In this document: in pieces, positions 57,908 through 64,000 of the stretch | How positions within the stretch are numbered: the first letter of the stretch is position 1 | Layout: the number at the start of each line of letters is the position of its first letter | NCBI GenBank assembly: GCA_033439295.1 | Contig: JAVTLE010000013.1 | Coordinates: 682,001 to 746,000 of the forward strand | DNA length: 64,000 bases | Origin: Deuterostichococcus epilithicus | Lineage: Eukaryota > Chlorophyta > Trebouxiophyceae > Prasiolales > Stichococcaceae | Direction: 5' to 3' | Made by a program: the position numbers and the translations under genes | Notes under the pieces: model-generated | What the model was told of the DNA's origin: nothing | Seen by the model: the letters and a program-made list of their open reading frames with translations, nothing else | The model's database searches: none

Positions 57908-60900
57908 TCAGTACAGGTTGAAAAGGTCATCCAGCGCCCGCCGCTGCCCCTCCGCATCGGCCGGGCTCTCCTGCTGCGGCTCTGTCTGCTGCCGAATGTC
58001 AATGCGCAGCTCATCTGCGATGGCCTGCAGCTGCGGCCGCTGCTCTGGCGCTACCAGCGTCACGACCGTGCCTGCTTGCGGCACAGGGATTGCTTCTCAG
58101 CACGGGCTGTCGCAATCCGCGCATCCGTGCGACAGCGGAAAGCAGTACCATTCATCTGTGCTGCCGTCAGACGTGAGTTCGATCATGCCGCCCCCAAGCC
58201 GCACCTGGTCGGCGCAGGGCCAGCGGGGGGAGCCAGGCCAGGCGCAGAAGCACCCCATTCGAGGGGTTGACTGCCGCAGGAGAGCAAGGGCGCACCTGGG
58301 ACGCTGGCGCCGATGCGGCCGGCGCGCCCCGCGCGGTGCAGGTAGTCCGTCGCGTCGGCCGGCGGCCCGACGTTGTAGACGAAGCTCACCGCGGGGAGGT
58401 CGAGGCCCCGCGCCGCCGCGGGCGTCGCCACCAGGAGCGTCGCCTGATTGTCCCGGAATGCGTGCATCGCCTGCGCACAGGCCGCATGGCATACAGGATC
58501 GAAGACGCCTGTCTCTGGAGCCAGTGCGCCGACAAGGCTCGGCCGCACCCGCTGCTGCAGCTGCAGCGGTGCAAGCTGAGGGTGCAAGCGCCGGAGCCAT
58601 GTTGCACACGGCTGGCGAGCCGGCACTCGCCACGGGGCCGCCCGACCGCTGTGCGGCAGCCGCTGCATGAACCCCACGTCTGCTTCCAGCATGTGGCTTG
58701 GTGGCAAGCACCTTGATTAGGGGTACTTGAGGAATGATACGTTTTCAATCAGGTTCCTTGAATATCCCCACCTTGATGGGCTCCTGGCCGCCGGGTAGCA
58801 GCACCGCAATGGCGTGCTCACCCCACAGCACGTTGCGCAGCGGCTCCGCCATCGCCGCCGCCTGCGCCTCACTTTCCGCAAACACCATCACGCGCGCCGG
58901 CGGCGCGTCCTGCCCCTGCCTGCAGGTGTGGCAGATGACACAATTGTCTTCAGGGACCGGCTCGAAGCTTCCATGCACAACTGATGAATCCTGGGCGCAG
59001 TACTAGTGTCAGTTCTGGCTCGCAGCAGAGGGGTTTTGTGGCAGGAAGGCATGATGCTGCGAGGGGTTCGTGGTAGAGGTGATGGACCGATCAGAACCTA
59101 TGAGATGGAGACGCACGCGTTGATGTCTGCTCGGATCTGGCGGCACAGCACCGCGACGGCGCGATCGGCCCCGCATTCTATGTACGTGTGCTGCAGCGCC
59201 TTAGGGATGCCACCCTGTAGGTTGCAACATTGGCAGCGAATTAGAAACACCCGATTCGATCACGTGGCAGCAAGCAGATGTGGCAATGGACCAGGCGTCG
59301 TGCAGGCCGCCCTGCCCCGCTGAGACATCTGGAATGCTGCCACATGAGTGCATCTCCTGCATGGCGAAGAAGAACCGGCAAATTCATGACCCGCCTGGTG
59401 AGGCGACGCGGTGAAACGAGCGTGGAAGACTGATGCTGTGCACACCTGACCGACTGCGACAGTGGCGGGGTCCTCCATCCAGCCCATTTGCAGCGCGGTG
59501 GCCGCCAGATCGTCCTGCACAGTGGCGCCGACGAACACCAGCGTCGGCTTGGGCTTGGCGTCGGTCGCGCCGCTCAGCAGCGCCTCCATCGCCTCCGACT
59601 GCGCCTGCGGGGGCAGCAAGGACTCTCCTCTGTCGAGGGTCCATGAGGCCGATGCAGCACAGACGCCATGACCACCGCCCTGCGCGGGTGATCAACACCG
59701 AGGAATGCAGATTCGGCCAGGAGTGCAGATAGTGCCACAATCGGCCAGCCAGCTGCAGCCCGGCGCCCAACAGCAGGGTTGCCGCCTCAATGCCGCTTCA
59801 AAGCTTTGCACTCGGCCGACCACTGCAGCATGCAACCTGTCCAAGGAGCTGCAAGCGGCACAGGCCGCCGACCACGCACCTGGAAGCAGGCGTCCACTTC
59901 GTCGACCACCACGAAGCGCGCGGCACCGAGTGCCGCCGTGAGGGCGCGCACCTTTGCCAGCGCCTGCGGCACCGCCACCACCACATGCGCCCTCGCCAGG
60001 GCGCTGGCGTCTCCCACCGCCTCCGCTTCCTCCTCGTCCAGCACGCCGCGGACCTGTCCAGGGCCCAGGGCTTCAGAAGGCAGCATGCACACCTTCTGTG
60101 GCACACCAGAGGGATGCAGGCAAGGAGGGTGGGGTGGAGCCTGTGCATTTGTGAGGCCATCGAAGTCAGCGGGCTTTTGCCAGAGTGCAGCCTGCCAATA
60201 CAGTGCTCATTTGCTGTCGGCGTCACTTGTCCTGTACGACGTCACGGCCCATGCCTGCTCGGGAAGGCCCCAGCCAAGCGTTGCAGACCGCCTCATGATG
60301 CGCAGTGCAGCTTGACTGCGGTTCACCTTGAGGCCCTTGGGGCCGGAATAGCGGAACATGTTGGCAGACTGGCCGGGGATGCCGGGATTGACGCTGCCGC
60401 CAAACAGCTTGTACACCAGCATGGCTATCTGCACGCCCAGCTCCCGCGTCGGCACCAGCACCACGCACTGCGGCCCCTGCGCAGCATGGTGGCGCACATC
60501 GGTCAACGACTTGTCCTGCTGGACTGCGGCGAGAGAATGGATTCCGCCATGCAAGCGATGCGGCAGCACACATATGTACGGGCGGGTCCTCGTGGCTTCG
60601 GCGGGACCGCAAGGCGAACCCCGCAGGCAGCAGCCGCTCTTGCACTCAGCATGACGCCATGATGTCAGAGTACGGCCTGGTCCTGGGTCCGAAAGAAAAT
60701 GCTCTGACCTGGAACTCGGACAGCGGCATCTGCGGCGGGTAGTCCAGCGCCGACAGGACCGGCATCAGGAAGGACAGCGTCTTCCCGCTCCCCGTCTCCG
60801 ACTGGATGGTGCAGTCGCGGCGCTGGCGCACAACCTCCGCCGCCCGCGCCTGCACCTCTGCACAATGCCAAGCAATACATGCTGGTCAGTGGTAGTGTCG

Positions 60901-61489
60901 CTAGAAGGATGCCAGTGAAGTTGAGTCAAATTCCACGTCTGCCTAAGAGGATGCCGTTGCTCGAACAGAGGCAACAAGCGGGCTTTCGAGACATATCAGG
61001 TCTAGCATTCTGCATACGGCAAGCACCCGGTCAAGGTGTGGGAAGATGCGCAGCCTGACCTGTGGGAAAACGCAGGCCGAGCTGCTCGGCCCGGTCTGCC
61101 AGCCAGTCTGGCACGCCCAGCTGCTGCCAGCTGGTGATGGCGGCGCTGCCGCTCTGCCGCGACTTGAGCTCGTCACGAATTGCGCTCGCGCGCGCAAAGT
61201 CTTCAGAGTTGACGGCTATCTGCAGCGTCGTCTGCAGCTGATTGGCGTCCAGCTGGGCAAGCTCATTCGAGCGGTCTGATCCTGTAGCATGACAGCGTTG
61301 CAGCGCTTGCTGCTGCCGCTGACCGACAGTTGCGCCAAGCCGCTGCGCCACATGAGGCCTCTGCGTCGGCGGCCATTTCGCTGAAGTTTGGGTGCGACAG
61401 GACCTAACGTGTTGATGAGGCCTGGGAAGCATCCAGTGCGCATCTCGCAGCGAGGTCAACTGGCAAACGTGAGCTGAGGAATGCGCCAT
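57908..61489 (-). CDS. DEAD-box RNA helicase with UVR-like N-terminal motif, probably chloroplast
   Basis: The start ATG at 61489 gives a His/Arg/Gln-rich presumed transit peptide. A UVR-like helical pair follows ([20 protein letters not shown] plus RDELKSR), then the helicase core: [20 protein letters not shown] at the Q-motif position (about 61060-61125), motif I SETGSGKT (about 60790), Ia [10 protein letters not shown] (about 60450), [13 protein letters not shown] (about 59895), a DEVD variant of [19 protein letters not shown] (about 59540; GAT in place of SAT), [16 protein letters not shown] (about 58890), [16 protein letters not shown] (about 58430) and [15 protein letters not shown] (about 58330). 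The C-terminus ends [11 protein letters not shown] with stop at 57908-57910. All motor motifs are present, so it should be an active ATPase. From memory, DEVD/GAT variants fit plant RH58-like chloroplast helicases, a tentative link. Confidence 0.85.
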
Positions 61490-61803
61490 CTATCTATCGT
61501 CGGTGGTGTGTGTCGAGTCGGGTTGGCGGGGCCCGGCTGTGCAAATGGTCCTGGAAGCAATGCAGCGACTGCAAATTAGGTTCTGACGATGCGCCTCACT
61601 CCGTGTCTCCCCCTCTCCGCACGTGACCGCACTGAAATTCAGAAAGGAGGTGCAGCCAGTCATAACTGCAACAAAGCGCTGGTCGCTGCTTGCTTATCAG
61701 CGCAGACATTACTTTTCCACTTCATAAGCGCGCGCACGACGAACTTGATCCGGTCCGCTGAATTCGCAAACATTGCTGTGCGGCGCCGTTTCAGAGACTG
61801 CAC
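61490..61803. promoter_or_regulatory. Putative bidirectional promoter region
   Basis: 314 bp lie between the divergent start codons of the DEAD-box helicase (-) and the fibrillin (+), both predicted plastid proteins. No specific motif is claimed. Confidence 0.4.
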
Positions 61804-63125
61804 ATGAACATGCGTTCTTTCACGTCTATTGCCGTTGCACCCGTGCCTTGCAATCTGCAAATTCCTTACAGACAACCCTGTCATCAGGCCCGGTCGCAAG
61901 ACCGACCTGTAGCGGCACAGCGACAGCCGCACCGCCGTCGCACCTGCCGATCCGCCGTCGTGCATGCAGCTGCCCAGCAGCAGCAGAGCCTCTCCTCGCT
62001 GCAGTCCGCAGACGGAGTCGCACAGCTGAAGGCAGAAATCGCTCGGCAGGCAGGCAGCAGGAACGGCACAGACCTGACAGCCGAACAGCATGCGGCAATA
62101 AAGGATGTCATCAGCGAGCTGGAAGACCTCAGCCCCACGCAGCAGGTGCTTGTGTGACATCAGGCGTGGGACGTGGGACTGAAAGCTCCATGTGTGGCGC
62201 GATTTGCACACCAGCTTAGTGTCAGCGCCACAACTCCTGATCAACGGCTCTTTTCAACGGCGTTCTCCCGAGTCTGATGGCCTGCTGCAATGCTGGAGCA
62301 TGACATGACCTGGCAAACATGCAGCCGGCGAGCGTGGATCTGGCCGGCACCAACTGGAAACTGGTATACACAACGTCAACGGCGGCCTCCTCGGGGAAGA
62401 TCGGACCGTTCGTGGGCCTGGTCGAGCAGGCAGCCCGCTGTTCCCTTCTGTGGTGTCGGTCTGACGGTTGCTGATACCTGACAGTGCGTGTCGCACGGGC
62501 CTGGCAGGTGATCCGGGTCACGCCATAGCTGCTCGACAGCCTGCCTCACCCCGCTGCTGCAGGAGTTCCCAGCATCTCAGCCGGCGCAGTACATCAACTG
62601 GGTCACCTTTGCGGGGGGCCTCGTGAAGGCCAGGCTGCTGGCAGACTACACGGCCGCGTCAGGTCGAGACAACAAGCTCAATGTGCAGGTGCCGTCAGAG
62701 GCAACCCAGTGACAGATCTTAGTTCGCCAAGCTGCAATGACTGCATTTCCTGTGACGGTCTACCTATGGCCTGTACCATCGTTGTTTTATTGTTTGAAAG
62801 AGAAGGAGGTGGGGTGAGACCTGCCGGCATTTACAGTACAGAGGGTTGCCTGATTGCTGACAAGAGTTCTCCAATTCGTGCAGTTCCTCGACACAACCTT
62901 CATGCTGGGACCTCTGAAGTTTACAAAGGTGCGGTCCTCAAACGAGTTGCCATCCGCCTTAGGTTGGCTGTCGCCTAATACAAGCGGCCGTACCTTTGAC
63001 AGTGCGTGTGGGACGTGCAGGAGTTTGATGCGAACCGCGGTGGCTGGTGGCGCCTGACATACGTGGACAGTGACTACCGCGTCCTGTACGCGAACACGGA
63101 GAACGTGTTCATCTTGGCACGATGA
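61804..63125 (+). CDS. Plastid lipid-associated protein (PAP / fibrillin family)
   Basis: Fibrillins bind lipids on plastoglobules and thylakoids. The start ATG at 61804 gives a transit peptide (MNMRSFTSIAVAPVPCNL... rich in Arg/Gln/Ser) and then ADGVAQLKAEIARQAG and IKDVISELEDLSPTQQ, the first exon ending at 62145. Further exons: PASVDLAGTNWKLVYTTSTA to GPFVGLVEQ (about 62323-62425), the family's 'G.W.L.YT' start; SQPAQYINWVTFAGGLVKAR to NKLNVQ (about 62562-62690); FLDTTFMLGPLKFTK (62884-62928); and EFDANRGGWWRLTYVDSDYR to TENVFILAR with stop at 63123-63125. The closing 'W.lTYvD.d.Rv.......vFiL.R' is the hallmark C-terminus. The donor after exon 2 is not a clear GT and may be a GC type or slightly downstream. 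Confidence 0.85.
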
Positions 63126-63636
63126 AACCTGCGTCGGGTGCGGCCAGAGAAAGGCTGGGAGGGGGATTGAGAGAAGGTTGAGAGGAGGAGAGGAGAGTTA
63201 TACACACGGCACAGGATGCAAATTGACTAGAGAAGAGGCATGGTGGCAGTGCTGCGTCGGAGACTGCAAAGACAAATGACCACTGTTGAGGCACATTTTT
63301 GTCAGTGCTGTGACGGTCGACACGCTCTCATACGTGATCGCAACGCACTTGGCAGTTTTCGAGATTTAGCTAGGGGGTCTGCATCTGCATGACCTCAGAT
63401 TTGACATCCCGAGGATCTCTCTGTGCAGATGCTACTCATCAATGGCAGCTGCTGAGTATGCCTCGCAAATTACGACAGGACTTCTAAAAATCCGACAGTC
63501 AGAACACCAGAGTTTGTTGCGAAGTGTCATCGGCAACGCATCCCGCCGTCTGCTGGAAAAATCCTGGTCGTTTACAGACGACGATCGCATCGAGGTGCAC
63601 TTCTGACATTCAGGAACCCACTGGCACACGATCGCT
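63126..63636. other. Intergenic region, tandem plus-strand genes
   Basis: It contains a purine-rich GGAGGAGAGGAGAG-like stretch near 63160-63200 just after the fibrillin stop (3' UTR). The remainder is the probable promoter of the aldo-keto reductase. No coding frame was seen. Confidence 0.5.
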
Positions 63637-64000
63637 ATGGTCACCCCACCTCTCGTCGACCCTAGCAAAGTTCCGCACAAGACACTGCACACCGGCCAGA
63701 AGATGCCAATGGTGGGCGTCGGCTTTTGGAAGTCGGCGCAGACTGAGGAGGTGCGCAATCCCGCACAAGCTGTTTGTCCCTCATCTCGGAACTGACATTT
63801 TCGGGACCTCCAACACTGCTGGTTTGCGCGACAGTCGAGCTGCTTCGAGATTGACGTCGCATGCGCGCGGCCTGCTTCAGGTGGCAGAAACGGCGCTCGG
63901 CGTTGGCTACAGGCACCTCGACAATGCAGCAGGTGATTTCAAACTTTGTTCAAAATCCAGTCTGGCCTAAAGTAGAAGGACGCTATCTACACCATCCGCA
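63637..64000 (+). CDS. Aldo-keto reductase family protein (5' part, truncated by window end)
   Basis: The ATG at 63637 opens MVTPPLVDPSKVPHKTLHTG then QKMPMVGVGFWKSAQTEE, ending at a GTGCGC donor near 63751. The typical AKR N-terminus 'G..mP.vGlGtw' is recognisable. The second exon (about 63882-63931) reads VAETALGVGYRHLDNAAG, matching the family's 'v..Al..GYRhiD.A' with the first catalytic Asp of the Asp-Tyr-Lys-His tetrad. The remaining exons lie beyond base 64000. The substrate cannot be assigned. Confidence 0.8.

Noticed and set aside
1-64000. Retroelement, Polinton or viral remnants
   Set aside because: No reverse transcriptase, integrase, capsid-like frame or long terminal repeats were recognised anywhere in the window.

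Overview
The window is nuclear DNA from a green microalga, most likely a Chlorella- or Coccomyxa-like trebouxiophyte. The case rests on GC-rich, intron-dense genes with short exons bounded by CAG|G...GT junctions, abundant Ala/Gly/Gln low complexity, and a photosynthetic gene set: a plastid-lipid-associated fibrillin, a WCRKC-type thioredoxin, a probable chloroplast DEAD-box helicase and a DGAT2-type acyltransferase. Nothing bacterial, organellar or viral was seen. Gene models were built by eye from reading frames, splice consensus and phase. Starts and some small exons are uncertain where stated.

Layout. 1-847 (-): end-truncated conserved gene with a Lys/Ala-rich N-terminus. 1709-4936 (+): DGAT2-family acyltransferase. 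5736-9728 (-): NSUN6-type tRNA m5C methyltransferase with PUA domain. About 10500-11753 (+): small acidic hypothetical. 12157-15240 (-): F-box/LRR protein. 16093-18340 (+): helical-repeat (OPR/FASTK-like) protein. 19014-24860 (-): secretory or membrane low-complexity protein. 25287-36254 (-): three consecutive LEA-like amphipathic-helix genes. 36678-39371 (-): Elongator subunit ELP4. 40017-41400 (+): WCRKC thioredoxin. 42087-46916 (-): large Ser/Ala/Gln-rich protein. 46857-47275: a short hAT-type MITE with intact 8-bp target duplication. 47369-48024 (-): tentative mitochondrial protein. 48117-51606 (+): membrane-anchored GFO/IDH/MocA oxidoreductase. 52026-57382 (+): nuclear coiled-coil protein. 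57908-61489 (-): DEAD-box helicase. 61804-63125 (+): PAP/fibrillin. 63637-64000 (+): start of an aldo-keto reductase.

How the genes relate. This is an ordinary nuclear gene neighbourhood, not an operon. Several pairs are divergent with short shared upstream regions (847/1709, 48024/48117, 61489/61804). NSUN6 and ELP4 both act in tRNA modification. The plastid genes are unrelated in pathway.

Two patterns stand out. First, the LEA-like cluster was built by repeated duplication of a two-exon module. One member has a signal peptide and ends in HSEL, which suggests an ER-lumen desiccation/cold protectant. Second, five unrelated genes each carry a short diverged tandem copy of one exon edge, 92-193 bp away, usually with its splice site. 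That suggests a recurrent local-duplication process acting on exon-intron boundaries.
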